Part shown: in pieces, positions 26,497 through 34,313 of the stretch
Numbering within the stretch: position 1 is the first letter of the stretch
Layout of the letters: each line of letters starts with the position of its first letter
NCBI GenBank assembly: GCA_910589485.1
Contig: CAJUSW010000016.1
Coordinates: 1-56,643 of the forward strand
Source of the DNA: an uncultured Duncaniella sp.
GTDB taxonomy: Bacteria > Bacteroidota > Bacteroidia > Bacteroidales > Muribaculaceae
Length of the DNA: 56,643 bases
Direction: 5' to 3'
Made by a program: the position numbers and the translations under genes
Notes under the pieces: generated by a model
Databases searched by the model: none
What the model was told of the DNA's origin: nothing
The model's input: only the letters and a program-made list of their open reading frames with translations

Positions 26497-27675
26497 ATGA
26501 AGTACTTCTTTTCGGCCGGAGAAGCCTCCGGCGACATCCATGCCGCGCAAGTGATACGCTCGCTCCGGGAGCACGATCCCGAGGCCGAGATCACCTTCCT
26601 TGGAGGCGACGAGATGGCCGCGGCCACCGGACACGCTCCCTTGATCCATTACAGGCGCATGGCCTATATGGGGTTCATCGACGTGGCCCGGCATCTGCCC
26701 CAGGTGCTCGGCAATCTCGCCACGGCCAAGAAGGCGATCGCCGCCATGCGCCCCGATGCGGTGGTGCTGGTCGACTATCCCGGTTTCAATCTCAAACTGG
26801 CCGAATATGCCCACTCGCTCGGAATCCCCGTACACTATTATATAGCGCCCAAGCTGTGGGCATGGAAGGAGTACCGCATCAAGAAACTGCGCAAGTACGT
26901 CGACCGCATCTATTCCATCCTCCCCTTCGAGCCTGAATGGTTTGGCGAGCGGGGCGTGAAGGTGGAGTATGTGGGCAACCCCTCGGTCGAGGAGGTCGAT
27001 GCCGCCCTCAAGGGGCTTCCCTCACGCGAGGAATTCAACCGCATCTACGGTCTCGACCGGCGTCCCATCCTCGCACTTGTGCCCGGAAGCCGCATAGGCG
27101 AGATCAAGGCCAACCTCCCCGTGATGGATGCCGTGGCGCGCCGTCACCCCGAGATGCAGGCCGTGGTGGCCGGCGCTCCATCCATCTCCCCCGAGGTGTA
27201 CAGGCAATACACATCCCTCCCTGTGGTGCACGCCACCACTCTACAGCTTATGTCCTATGCCCGTGCCGCGCTCGTGACCTCGGGCACAGCATCGCTCGAG
27301 AGCGCTTTGGCAGGTGCCCCCCAGGTGGTGTGCTATAGGGCAGTAGGGTGGAAATGGGCCCACGACCTGTTCATGCACATTCTCAAGATCCCCTATTGCT
27401 CGCTCCCCAATCTCATCACCGGGCGCATCGACCGCCAGGCGCGTGACGAGGTGAACCGCGAGGCCGTGAAGAGCGGTGTGCGCGGATGGATAATCCCCGA
27501 GATGCTCGTGCACAACTGTACGCCCGACACCGTGGACGCTCAGCTCGCCCCGCTGTTGGGCGACACCCCTCAGCGCGAGGCCCAGCTTGAGGGTTACCGG
27601 CAGGTGAGGCAACGGCTCGCCACCACGCGGTCGGCGGCAGCGACGGTAGCTCGGCGTATTGCCGGAAAGGAATAA
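26497..27675 (+). CDS. lpxB: Lipid-A-disaccharide synthase
   Basis: A 392-residue glycosyltransferase (GT19) that joins UDP-2,3-diacylglucosamine and lipid X to form the lipid A disaccharide at the inner membrane. It starts MKYFFSAGEASGDIHAAQ, the typical N-terminus with the SAGEASGD motif. Other family features are LVDYPGFNLKLA, APKLWAWKEYR and LVTSGTASLES. Length is normal. The frame stays open upstream to 26440, but that part covers the promoter. The following gene runs convergently only 18 bases away. Confidence 0.96.
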   Translation: MKYFFSAGEASGDIHAAQVIRSLREHDPEAEITFLGGDEMAAATGHAPLIHYRRMAYMGFIDVARHLPQVLGNLATAKKAIAAMRPDAVVLVDYPGFNLKLAEYAHSLGIPVHYYIAPKLWAWKEYRIKKLRKYVDRIYSILPFEPEWFGERGVKVEYVGNPSVEEVDAALKGLPSREEFNRIYGLDRRPILALVPGSRIGEIKANLPVMDAVARRHPEMQAVVAGAPSISPEVYRQYTSLPVVHATTLQLMSYARAALVTSGTASLESALAGAPQVVCYRAVGWKWAHDLFMHILKIPYCSLPNLITGRIDRQARDEVNREAVKSGVRGWIIPEMLVHNCTPDTVDAQLAPLLGDTPQREAQLEGYRQVRQRLATTRSAAATVARRIAGKE

Positions 27676-27693
27676 CCGCTGTCATAACTGCTG

Positions 27694-28194
27694 TCATTTA
27701 GGCCACAGCCGGTAAGTGATCCCTACGGTTACGCCCGGCGCCAGTCCGCGCGAGGTGGCCGTCACGCCCGCCGTCACCCCTATGCCCCAGCGCGATGAGG
27801 GTTGCGGGATTGCCACCGTGCGTGTGATCACCGGTGAGGAGCGGTAGAGAGTGAGCGAGTCGAGCGACGGTCTCACACCGCTCACAACCGCCCTGAATGT
27901 GGAGCAGGAGTAGACACGCGTCTCAGCCTTGACAGTCAGCGAGTCACTGTCGCGATGAGCGGTGGCCCATTGTGCCGGAATCGTGACTGTGCGTGCCGGA
28001 GCCACCCTCATGGTAGCGCCAGGCACATGTATCTGCAACGTGTCGCGCACCGTAATAGTCTCCGGGATGTTGACGGGCACCGGTGCCCATATGGTTGCCT
28101 GTCCGCGCCCTATGCCCGGGCCTGTCGAGCCGATGAGATAACCGCCCGCACACCCGGCAAGCAGTGTGGCGATGGGGATAAAGATTCTTTTCAT
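27694..28194 (-). CDS. DUF6808-like protein
   Basis: A 166-residue protein with an N-terminal membrane segment or lipoprotein-like signal (MKRIFIPIATLLAGCAGGYL, Cys at 15). A middle region about 40-110 contains RDTLQIHVPGA, and a C-terminal part AVVSGVRPSLDSLTLYRSSP precedes a beta-rich end (RWGIGVTAGV and VGITYRLW). From memory this is the pattern of DUF6808 proteins of Bacteroidetes, many found near phage or mobile gene modules. No other phage genes lie nearby. It is the first gene in the same direction after the cobalamin riboswitch, but a hairpin element and terminators lie between. Confidence 0.7.
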   Translation of the reverse strand: MKRIFIPIATLLAGCAGGYLIGSTGPGIGRGQATIWAPVPVNIPETITVRDTLQIHVPGATMRVAPARTVTIPAQWATAHRDSDSLTVKAETRVYSCSTFRAVVSGVRPSLDSLTLYRSSPVITRTVAIPQPSSRWGIGVTAGVTATSRGLAPGVTVGITYRLWPK

Positions 28195-28220
28195 GAGTAT
28201 AATGCCATTTCTAAGGTTTT
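28195..28220. other. Start of the gene-free stretch 28195-28912
   Basis: The 718-base stretch between the DUF6808-like gene and the TonB receptor gene holds no ordinary gene. Its contents are element A1 (28221-28390), two hairpins (28416-28450, 28487-28522), a 40-codon frame and a cobalamin riboswitch with a promoter, all listed separately. Confidence 0.7.
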
Positions 28221-28390
28221 CTTAGAAACTGTTTAAATTTATTTGATGCAGATTTTGAGAAGTATTATCGAATGGCATTTTGTTTGTGATAAAGGAGTGT
28301 AGCAGTAGCTACATGACTGAAGAACGAGCAAAATGACAACGATAAGACCCTCAAAAGCAAAGTGAAATGAATTTTAAACAGTTTCTTAAG
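28221..28390. repeat. Palindromic element family A, copy A1
   Basis: A block of about 170 bp, nearly identical to 33165-33334 and in the same orientation. It begins CTTAGAAACTGTTTAAA and ends TTTTAAACAGTTTCTTAAG, so the ends are inverted repeats. The left and right halves pair along most of their length (for example TTTTGAGA near 28253 with TCTCAAAA-like sequence near 28351), so RNA or single-stranded DNA would form one long imperfect hairpin. It encodes no protein and looks like a MITE or related non-autonomous element. Confidence 0.85.
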
Positions 28391-28415
28391 GCCCAAAAAT
28401 ACGGCATAAAACAAC

Positions 28416-28450
28416 TCCGGAGGGTGCGATAATGTCGCATGCCCTCCGGG
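28416..28450. terminator. GC-rich hairpin
   Basis: CCGGAGGG and CCCTCCGG pair, with an inner TGCGA/TCGCA stem around 28424-28438. It is not followed by a clear T-run on either strand. The inner 15-mer GTGCGATAATGTCGC recurs, reversed, at 34647-34661. Confidence 0.5.
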
Positions 28451-28474
28451 GTTGGCAGATAAAAAGAAAAATTG

Positions 28475-28597
28475 TCACAAAACATAGCTCCCGCCTGAGC
28501 GGTAGGTTGCGCAGGCGGGAGCATGTGTGAGCAGTCTATTATGAATGATTCTTTTACGAATCAACTGATGCGGACAAAATACATTTACTGTTGTCAT
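28475..28597 (-). CDS. Possible 40-residue frame between riboswitch and terminator
   Basis: ATG at 28597 opens a 40-codon frame (MTTVNVFCPHQLIRKRIIHN and a further 20 residues) that ends TGA just after the terminator hairpin. It is the only frame of note in the riboswitch transcript. It is basic, not hydrophobic, and the hairpin is inside the frame, so translation and termination would exclude each other. It may be chance. I cannot assign it to a family. Confidence 0.2.
   Translation of the reverse strand: MTTVNVFCPHQLIRKRIIHNRLLTHAPACATYRSGGSYVL
28487..28522 (-). terminator. Terminator downstream of the cobalamin riboswitch
   Basis: An 11-bp perfect stem, GCTCCCGCCTG (28487-28497) with CAGGCGGGAGC (28512-28522). 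On the minus strand the hairpin is followed by TATGTTTTGTGACAATTTTT, a T-rich tract. It lies about 130 bases beyond the riboswitch and can serve as its expression platform or end the transcript. Confidence 0.7.
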
Positions 28598-28639
28598 TAA
28601 TCTCATAGACCCTGGCCCATAATCCCGTAGGCGCATAAT

Positions 28640-28840
28640 CGATATGTGGCAATGGCAGGTCTTCTGACTCGTTCCGGCCCATCTCCGCGCCTTCTCGTGA
28701 TCATTATCCGATCACAATGGCATTGGTGCGGCGGCCGTGTTGGAACTTACAGCAGCGGGTACTGTTCCGGATTCTCACCGGATTCCCTTTTGAATCTCCT
28801 TAGGGGCGGATCATCGTCCTCATCCCGGAGATACCATTAC
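28640..28840 (-). promoter_or_regulatory. Cobalamin riboswitch (minus strand)
   Basis: Read on the minus strand, the stretch shows the conserved core of the B12 riboswitch: GGGAATCCGGTGAGAATCCG, then CCCGCTGCTGTAAG, and the B12 box GTCAGAAGACCTGCC (28668-28654). The order and spacing are those of class-I cobalamin aptamers, which bind adenosylcobalamin or related forms and turn genes off. The TonB receptor at 28913-31093 lies upstream of it on the same strand and is therefore not under its control. The next gene downstream is the unrelated DUF6808-like gene, more than 440 bases away. Confidence 0.9.
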
Positions 28841-28845
28841 GCTTG

Positions 28846-28853
28846 CAAAGATA
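28846..28853 (-). promoter_or_regulatory. -7 element for the riboswitch transcript
   Basis: Read on the minus strand this is TATCTTTG, an exact match, immediately upstream of the aptamer. It suggests the riboswitch RNA is a separate transcript and not the tail of the TonB receptor mRNA. No good -33 element is visible. Confidence 0.6.
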
Positions 28854-28912
28854 TGACTTTTTTCGTTCCGTCGATACAGTTTAAGCAAAAACTTTTGTAA
28901 AAATTTCAACAA

Positions 28913-31093
28913 TTACAATTTTAGTATAATGCCTGCATTTGCCACGAATCCGTCGAGCGGGGCATAGATGTCCCTAAACTGCGGGTCGGTGATGGAGCCG
29001 GTGTATATGGTGTCGAAACGGGTCTGACGGCGGTCGGTGAAATTCTCGAAATTGACGTAAAGCGAGAACTTGTCCCAGATTTTCTGCACCATCAGTCCCA
29101 TGGTCACATAGTCCTTGGCGATCATCCCGTCGGTGAGGCGCTGGTTGCCCACATAGTACAGCTCATATCCCACTCTCCACTCATCCTCCACCTCATACAT
29201 GAGCATGGAGTTCACCTGATGCTTCGGCGTGAGGGTCTTGGTCGAAGTCATGCCGTTCTCATGCACGCGGGCATCGGTGTAGGTATAGCCCGCAAAAAGG
29301 ATGAAGTCGGAATACTTTACCTTTACATTGGTCTCGGCACCCTTGCTGTTCATGTTGCCCTTGATGTTGTAGAACCGGTACAGCCCGTCGGGCTCCGAGC
29401 GCAGTTCGAGCGGATGGCGCAGATAGGTGTAGAAGAACAGTTGGTTGAGCGACAGCGCTACGCGTCCGTCGGCCAGGGCGGTGCGGTAGCTGAAATCCAC
29501 GTTGGCGCCGTAGCTCCGTTCCAGTTTGTTAAGATTCTTGTCGATGGGTAGTATGTTCTCGAACTGCAACCTCTCGCTCTCCTCCGAGAATATCGTGGGA
29601 GGCTTGTAGCCGAATCCGCCCCCTATGCGGGTCGAGAACTTCTCGTTGATCTTCACGAGGCTCGAGATGCGGGGTAGGAGCACGAAGCCGTAGTGATGCA
29701 CATAATCGCCACGCAATCCGGCCTCCACGGTCACGCGGTCCGACAGTGTGGTGGTGTTCTGCACAAACGCTCCGAATGTGTTGAGCGAGTAATTGCGCAC
29801 AGGCATCTCCGACAGCTGTTTCTCATCGAAATGCTCGGTCCACACATTCAGGCCGCCAACCCATTCCGAGCGTCCGGTGCGGAGCAGATGGGAGAGCTCG
29901 CTGAACGACGACCACTGGTCTCCGTCAAAGCGGTAGTCGGGAATATCGATCTTGCGACGGAACAGCGTCACGCTGCTCTTGGCGCTGAGTATGCTGTTCT
30001 CGTTGAACTCATGCCTGAACGACATTCTCGCCGAGTGGCGTTGCGAGCGGTTGCGCTCGAAGTAGGGATGCTCCTCGCTGTAGCCGTGACGCACATACTG
30101 CATGTCGCCTCCCAAGCGGTCCTCCACCATGGTCTCTATACCGAGGTTGAGGATGCTTTTCTCGTTGAAGTACACAAACAGGCGCGGATTCAGTGTGAAG
30201 CGGTCAAACTCAGGTATGGCCGTGAATCCCACGTCCGATGGATCGTAGGCCCAGTTACGGTTATAGGATGCGAATATCGTGGTGCCCACCTTCCCGAACC
30301 GTTGTCCGTAGAATGTGTTTGCGTCCAGCCCCTTGGCCGTGGTGCCGTTGAGCTGTATCTGGAGATCGCGTTTCTCTTCGGGAGTCTTGGACACGAGGTT
30401 CACGAGTCCGGCTATGGCACCTCCACCATACAGCGTACTCGACGAGCCCTTGATTATCTCTACCTGCTTGAGATCGAGCGGTGGAGTCTGGAGCAGGCCC
30501 AGGCCCGAGGCCGCGCCCGAGAACACAGGGAACCCGTCCTTAAGTATCTGGGTGTACTTTCCGTCCAGGCCCTGTATCTTTATAAGCGAGTTGCCCGATA
30601 TGGCCGAAGTCTGCTGGGTCTGTATGCCTGTGCTCTCGTTGAGGAGCATACGTATGTCGCCCGGCTTCATGAGGCTTTTCTCCTCGAGCTCCTCACTGCC
30701 TATGAATTCCACTCGGGTGGGGATGTCGCGGAATGTGCGGGTACTGCGCGTGGCGGTGACCACTACCTCATCCAGTTCGTTCTCCTCATCTTCCTCCAAC
30801 TCTATCTCTATTATGGCATCGGGGTCGGAAAGGGGAAATGTGAATGTCTTGGTCTCCGGTTCAAATCCTATGAACGAGAACACTATGGATTGCTTGCCGT
30901 CGGGGATATTGGTGATGATCACCAGGCCGTTTTCATCGGCTATCCCGCTGAACTGTGTCCCCTTGACCATGGCTGACGCTCCGGCGAGCGGTTCGTCATT
31001 GCATCCGTCCTTTATCTTGGCTTTGAATGAGTTCTGGGCATGTAGTGCCACCGATGACAGCAGTGCTATCATCGTGAATATTATATGTTTCAT
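28913..31093 (-). CDS. TonB-dependent outer-membrane receptor
   Basis: A 726-residue outer-membrane transporter. It has a signal peptide (1-19), a carboxypeptidase-regulatory-like beta domain (about 22-100), a TonB box region with LDEVVVTATR (about 105-115), a plug (about 115-230, with IKIQGLDGKYTQILKDGFP and VEIIKGSSSTLYGGGAIAGLVN) and a 22-strand barrel ending in NAGIILKL. It should import a substrate with TonB energy. Layout resembles metal-chelate or siderophore receptors. The upstream Cys-rich exported protein points to a metal. The cobalamin riboswitch nearby lies behind it, so B12 as substrate is not supported by regulation. Confidence 0.92.
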   Translation of the reverse strand: MKHIIFTMIALLSSVALHAQNSFKAKIKDGCNDEPLAGASAMVKGTQFSGIADENGLVIITNIPDGKQSIVFSFIGFEPETKTFTFPLSDPDAIIEIELEEDEENELDEVVVTATRSTRTFRDIPTRVEFIGSEELEEKSLMKPGDIRMLLNESTGIQTQQTSAISGNSLIKIQGLDGKYTQILKDGFPVFSGAASGLGLLQTPPLDLKQVEIIKGSSSTLYGGGAIAGLVNLVSKTPEEKRDLQIQLNGTTAKGLDANTFYGQRFGKVGTTIFASYNRNWAYDPSDVGFTAIPEFDRFTLNPRLFVYFNEKSILNLGIETMVEDRLGGDMQYVRHGYSEEHPYFERNRSQRHSARMSFRHEFNENSILSAKSSVTLFRRKIDIPDYRFDGDQWSSFSELSHLLRTGRSEWVGGLNVWTEHFDEKQLSEMPVRNYSLNTFGAFVQNTTTLSDRVTVEAGLRGDYVHHYGFVLLPRISSLVKINEKFSTRIGGGFGYKPPTIFSEESERLQFENILPIDKNLNKLERSYGANVDFSYRTALADGRVALSLNQLFFYTYLRHPLELRSEPDGLYRFYNIKGNMNSKGAETNVKVKYSDFILFAGYTYTDARVHENGMTSTKTLTPKHQVNSMLMYEVEDEWRVGYELYYVGNQRLTDGMIAKDYVTMGLMVQKIWDKFSLYVNFENFTDRRQTRFDTIYTGSITDPQFRDIYAPLDGFVANAGIILKL

Positions 31094-31281
31094 TGCTGAA
31101 TGTCAGTGATTGGTTTTAAATAATGAGAGTTTGGAACGTGTACACACATACACACGCTCTCTCCGTGAGACAGTTTTTCCACTGCCTCTTGATTCAAAAA
31201 ATCGATTGTGGTTCAGTTATCCCCGGCCATTTCTCACAACGACGGGGGATACGGTTCAGCGCTTCTTTTTCAGCGCATGGT

Positions 31282-31593
31282 TCAGCAATGTTTCGGAGGG
31301 GGTGAGATCACGGGAATATAAGCGGTCATAATCCCGGTAGTGGTGGGGATTATCATCCTCTGCTCGTTATTGTCCGATCTTACGGTGGTAGTCGCCGTTG
31401 TGGTTGTGAAACCTGTGCACGTGTTGCACGCTATGAACGGCGAGCAGCAATCGCATCCTTCATCGTCACAGCAATTGCCGTTGCACTCCTGTTCAATACA
31501 GCATGACGACATGCACCTGTCATGTACAATCGCCGGAGCGACGCACATCATCAGGGTGAAAATTGCCAATAGTATTGAAACGTGTCTGAGCAT
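31282..31593 (-). CDS. Small exported cysteine-rich protein next to the TonB receptor
   Basis: A 103-residue protein with a signal segment (about 5-23) and 11 Cys between residues 27 and 59, in the pairs CC (31-32), CC (41-42), CxCC (47-50) and the final CSPFIACNTCTGF (50-62), plus a C-terminal Cys. The CSPF-xxC-xxC-xGF end resembles short proteins (DUF6660-like, by memory) found upstream of TonB receptors in Bacteroidetes metal loci. It lies 188 bases upstream of the receptor in the same direction. A role in metal binding or sensing is inferred. ATG 31593 is preferred over an earlier start because it begins the signal peptide. Confidence 0.7.
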   Translation of the reverse strand: MLRHVSILLAIFTLMMCVAPAIVHDRCMSSCCIEQECNGNCCDDEGCDCCSPFIACNTCTGFTTTTATTTVRSDNNEQRMIIPTTTGIMTAYIPVISPPPKHC

Positions 31594-31614
31594 GGATATT
31601 GTGATTTCCGGGGG

Positions 31615-31646
31615 CAAAGTTAAGGGAAATATCGTTCATTTGCAAA
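31615..31646 (-). promoter_or_regulatory. Promoter of the Cys-rich protein/TonB receptor operon
   Basis: Minus strand: TTTG (31646-31643), a 20-base spacer and TAACTTTG (31622-31615). The GH28 promoter fires in the other direction from 31711. Confidence 0.75.
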
Positions 31647-31710
31647 TATTGGATCAAAAAATGTTAAAATAAAGTTCGTGGGTAGATTTCCTTGCCTGCA
31701 TATAAGCCGA

Positions 31711-31742
31711 TTTGTTAATCTTACCGGAAAGAGCTACCTTTG
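31711..31742 (+). promoter_or_regulatory. Promoter of the GH28-like gene
   Basis: TTTG at 31711-31714, a 20-base spacer and TACCTTTG at 31735-31742, 35 bases before the start codon. It matches the consensus in both elements. Confidence 0.8.
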
Positions 31743-31777
31743 CTAATATATTCATAAAATTTTACCTTAGATTAATT

Positions 31778-33115
31778 ATGAAAACAGTAAAGTTGCTATT
31801 GGCGATGGCTATGATCATCTGCTGTGCCACGGCCCGCTCTCAGGCCATTCCCGCTGAAATAGAGCCTGTCAACGCTCCTTTCGATATGCCTCAGCTTTCG
31901 CGCCCCGTTATCCCCGACCGTTCGCTCAGCATTGCCAAGACCGGAGCCAAGCAGGGCGTGCTATCCACCAAGGCCATTCAGAAAGCCATCGACAAACTCG
32001 CCCGGCAGGGTGGGGGTACAGTGATTGTCCCCGAGGGGCGTTGGCTCTCGGGACGCATCCAGCTCCGTAGCAACATCTGTCTGCACCTCGACCGTGGCGC
32101 CGAACTGCATTTCAGTGGCGATATAAAAGATTATCTCCCCGTGGTGCCCGCCCGCAACGAGGGCATTGATGTCAACTCGCTCGGAGCCTTGATATATGCC
32201 GATGGCGTGGAGAACATCGCCCTTACCGGCGAGGGCAAGCTCGTCGGCCCCGAAAAGGGTTGTGAACTCGAGCTCCGTCAGGAGGGTGGCATCAAGGAGG
32301 AAGTGGGCCGGTTGCCCTTTGAACAGCGCGTCTACGACGGTAGCGACGGCGCCCTCGTGTTCCTCCCCGTATTCTTCGGCCCCATGAACAGCCGCAACAT
32401 CCTCGTTGAGGGTGTCACCTTCGAGAACTCAATATTCTGGAACATAGTTCCCGTCTATTGTGAGAATATTATAATACGTGGAGTTAACGTGGCCAGTGCC
32501 GGTCGCAAGCGCACCGACGGCATCGACATCGATTCCTCAGTCAACGCTCTCATCGAGTACACCACCCTCGACTGTGGCGACGACTGCTTCACCCTCAAGT
32601 CGGGCCGAGGCATCGACGGCGTGAAGCGTGCCCGCCCCACCGAGAATGTGGTGATACGCCACTGTCGTGTCAAGCGCGGGGTAGGGGGCATCACCATGGG
32701 CACCGAGACTGCCGCCGGTATCCGCAACGTCTACATGCACGACTGCGTGATGGAGAATCCCTCCTTCCCCTTCTACGTCAAGACCCGTCGTCCGCGTGGC
32801 GGAGGTGCCGAGAATGTGCTCGTCGAGCGTGTCACCGTCGAGAACAGCCGTAAGACCGTGTTCAAGTTCGACATGCTCGGCTCCGTTGAGTGGATAGGCA
32901 ATCTTGCGGAGAGGCATCCCTCCGATCTGGAAGGATCGCTCAAACCTAAGTTTGCCAACATGACCTTCCGCGACATCACCATCAACTCATGCCCCGCGCT
33001 CATAAACGCCAAGGGCCTCCCCGAACAGCCCATCGAAGGACTCGTGTTCGAGAACATCAAGTCGCCTAACATGGACATTCAGCTCCAGGACGTGGGCACG
33101 CTCATATTCAAGTAA
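31778..33115 (+). CDS. GH28 (polygalacturonase)-like exported protein with an altered active site
   Basis: A 445-residue protein with a signal peptide (about 1-23, ending TARSQA) and a right-handed parallel beta-helix, as in family GH28. These enzymes hydrolyse galacturonan and related chains. The acid residues are present: RTDGIDIDSS and DCGDDCFTLKSG hold the three conserved Asp. The usual GHG motif is replaced by RGVGGITMGTE, with V302 where the catalytic-site His is expected, and RIK is changed to YVKTRRPRGGG. Activity may be lost or changed. No pectin locus genes surround it. The start follows its promoter by 35 bases; an earlier frame start at 31712 overlaps the promoter and is rejected. 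Confidence 0.9.
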   Translation: MKTVKLLLAMAMIICCATARSQAIPAEIEPVNAPFDMPQLSRPVIPDRSLSIAKTGAKQGVLSTKAIQKAIDKLARQGGGTVIVPEGRWLSGRIQLRSNICLHLDRGAELHFSGDIKDYLPVVPARNEGIDVNSLGALIYADGVENIALTGEGKLVGPEKGCELELRQEGGIKEEVGRLPFEQRVYDGSDGALVFLPVFFGPMNSRNILVEGVTFENSIFWNIVPVYCENIIIRGVNVASAGRKRTDGIDIDSSVNALIEYTTLDCGDDCFTLKSGRGIDGVKRARPTENVVIRHCRVKRGVGGITMGTETAAGIRNVYMHDCVMENPSFPFYVKTRRPRGGGAENVLVERVTVENSRKTVFKFDMLGSVEWIGNLAERHPSDLEGSLKPKFANMTFRDITINSCPALINAKGLPEQPIEGLVFENIKSPNMDIQLQDVGTLIFK

Positions 33116-33164
33116 CGCCCTCCTCCCTCGGACTTTCCGATTAAGCAAGACATTATTATAACTT

Positions 33165-33334
33165 TCTAAGAAACTGTTTAAATTTATTTGATGCAGATTT
33201 TGAGAGTATTATCGAATGGCATTTTGTTTGTGATAAAGGAGTGTAGCTGTAGCTACATGACTGAAGAACGAGCAAAATGACAACGATAAGACTCTCAAAA
33301 GCAAAGTGAAATGAATTTTAAACAGTTTCTAAGA
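33165..33334. repeat. Palindromic element family A, copy A2
   Basis: Same element as 28221-28390, in the same orientation, differing at only a few positions (for example TGAGAG here and TGAGAAG in A1). It starts about CTAAGAAACTGTTTAAA and ends AAACAGTTTCTAAG. It sits in the short spacer between the GH28-like gene and mtgA and may supply a hairpin in the mtgA leader. Confidence 0.85.
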
Positions 33335-33355
33335 GGCTGTTTTTAACAGCCTCTT
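33331..33355. repeat. Palindrome abutting element A2
   Basis: AAGAGGCTGTT (33331-33341) and AACAGCCTCTT (33345-33355) with a 3-base centre. The palindrome at 7201-7224 is similar. Confidence 0.55.
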
Positions 33356-33381
33356 ATCCGTGACCTCTTATTATCTGTTGA

Positions 33382-34047
33382 ATGAATCTATTGGTAAGGA
33401 TATTGAAATGGGTGTTGGCACTCTTTGTCGGTAGCACAATGCTTGCCGTGGTGGCGTACCGTTACATCCCCGTCTACGTCACCCCGCTCATGATCATCCG
33501 GGCCATCAATCCCCAAGGCACCGAAAAACAGCAGCAACGCGAACGGCACTGGAAACACCATTGGGTGCCACTCGATGAGATATCCTCATGGATGCCCAAG
33601 GCGGTCGTAGCCTCCGAGGACGGCCACTTCTACTCCCACCACGGATTTGACTTTGAAGCCATAAGCAAAGCCGTTGAGGAAAAACGCGCCGGCAAGCGCG
33701 AGCGCGGAGCGAGCACCATCACACAGCAGACAGCCAAAAACGTATTCCTTTGGCCCGGACATAGTTGGATGCGCAAAGGCCTCGAAGCCTATTTCACGGT
33801 CCTGATAGAGATATTCTGGTCCAAGGACCGCATAATGGAAGTCTACCTCAACAGCATCGAGATGGGAGCGGGTATATATGGTGTCTCCGCCGCGGCCGAC
33901 CATTATTTCTCAACCGCACCCTCCCGCCTCACCAAGCGTCAGTGCGCCCTCATAGCCGTCACCCTCCCATCCCCCCTCAAGCGCGACCCCGCCCACCCCT
34001 CTCCCTACCTCCGCAAACGCGCCACCCAGATTATGCGATACATGTAA
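33382..34047 (+). CDS. mtgA: Monofunctional peptidoglycan glycosyltransferase
   Basis: A 221-residue GT51 enzyme that polymerises lipid II into glycan strands. An N-terminal membrane anchor covers about 9-27. The catalytic Glu is in VASEDGHFYSHHGFDFE (about 76-92), and the other motifs are RGASTITQQTAKNVFLW (about 110-126), WSKDRIMEVYLNSIEMGAGIYG and QCALIAVTLPSP. No penicillin-binding domain is attached. Length is normal for MtgA. No close operon partner; element A2 lies just upstream. Confidence 0.95.
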   Translation: MNLLVRILKWVLALFVGSTMLAVVAYRYIPVYVTPLMIIRAINPQGTEKQQQRERHWKHHWVPLDEISSWMPKAVVASEDGHFYSHHGFDFEAISKAVEEKRAGKRERGASTITQQTAKNVFLWPGHSWMRKGLEAYFTVLIEIFWSKDRIMEVYLNSIEMGAGIYGVSAAADHYFSTAPSRLTKRQCALIAVTLPSPLKRDPAHPSPYLRKRATQIMRYM

Positions 34048-34080
34048 TTTTAGTATAGAGTTTTTTAGTATAGAGTTTTT

Positions 34081-34313
34081 TAGTATAGAGGGGAAAGTAT
34101 AGAGTATAGACAATAGTTTCTTAAGCCCTGTGTGTCAGATGATTTGTGGCTTGGGCCAGAGATCTAAAGATCAAGTATAGAGGGCAAAGTATAGAGTATA
34201 GGGAATAGATCTTTAGGCCATTGGGTTTTGTATAGACCAGAGTTCTATAGATCTTTTTTATAGATATATAATGGCTTCTGCCCGTCACGGGTGGATGTCA
34301 TATTTTTGTAATA
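34081..34313 (+). repeat. Left arm of an inverted repeat around the gene at 34700
   Basis: This stretch reappears, inverted, at 35617-35811. Shared blocks in order are TAGTATAGAGGGGAAAG, CCAGAGATCTAAAGATCAAG, TATAGACCAGAG, ATCTTTTTTA, ATGGCTTCTGCCC and TCACGGGTGG, then TTTTTGTAATA. The arms differ by scattered substitutions and gaps. The left arm begins 33 bases after the mtgA stop codon. Confidence 0.8.

Noticed and set aside
29693..30976. 427-codon frame on the plus strand
   Set aside because: Antisense to the TonB receptor gene, which is clearly the real gene.
28913..31093. TonB receptor as the riboswitch-controlled gene (a BtuB)
   Set aside because: The riboswitch is on the same strand but downstream of the receptor gene, and it has its own promoter, so it cannot regulate the receptor in cis.
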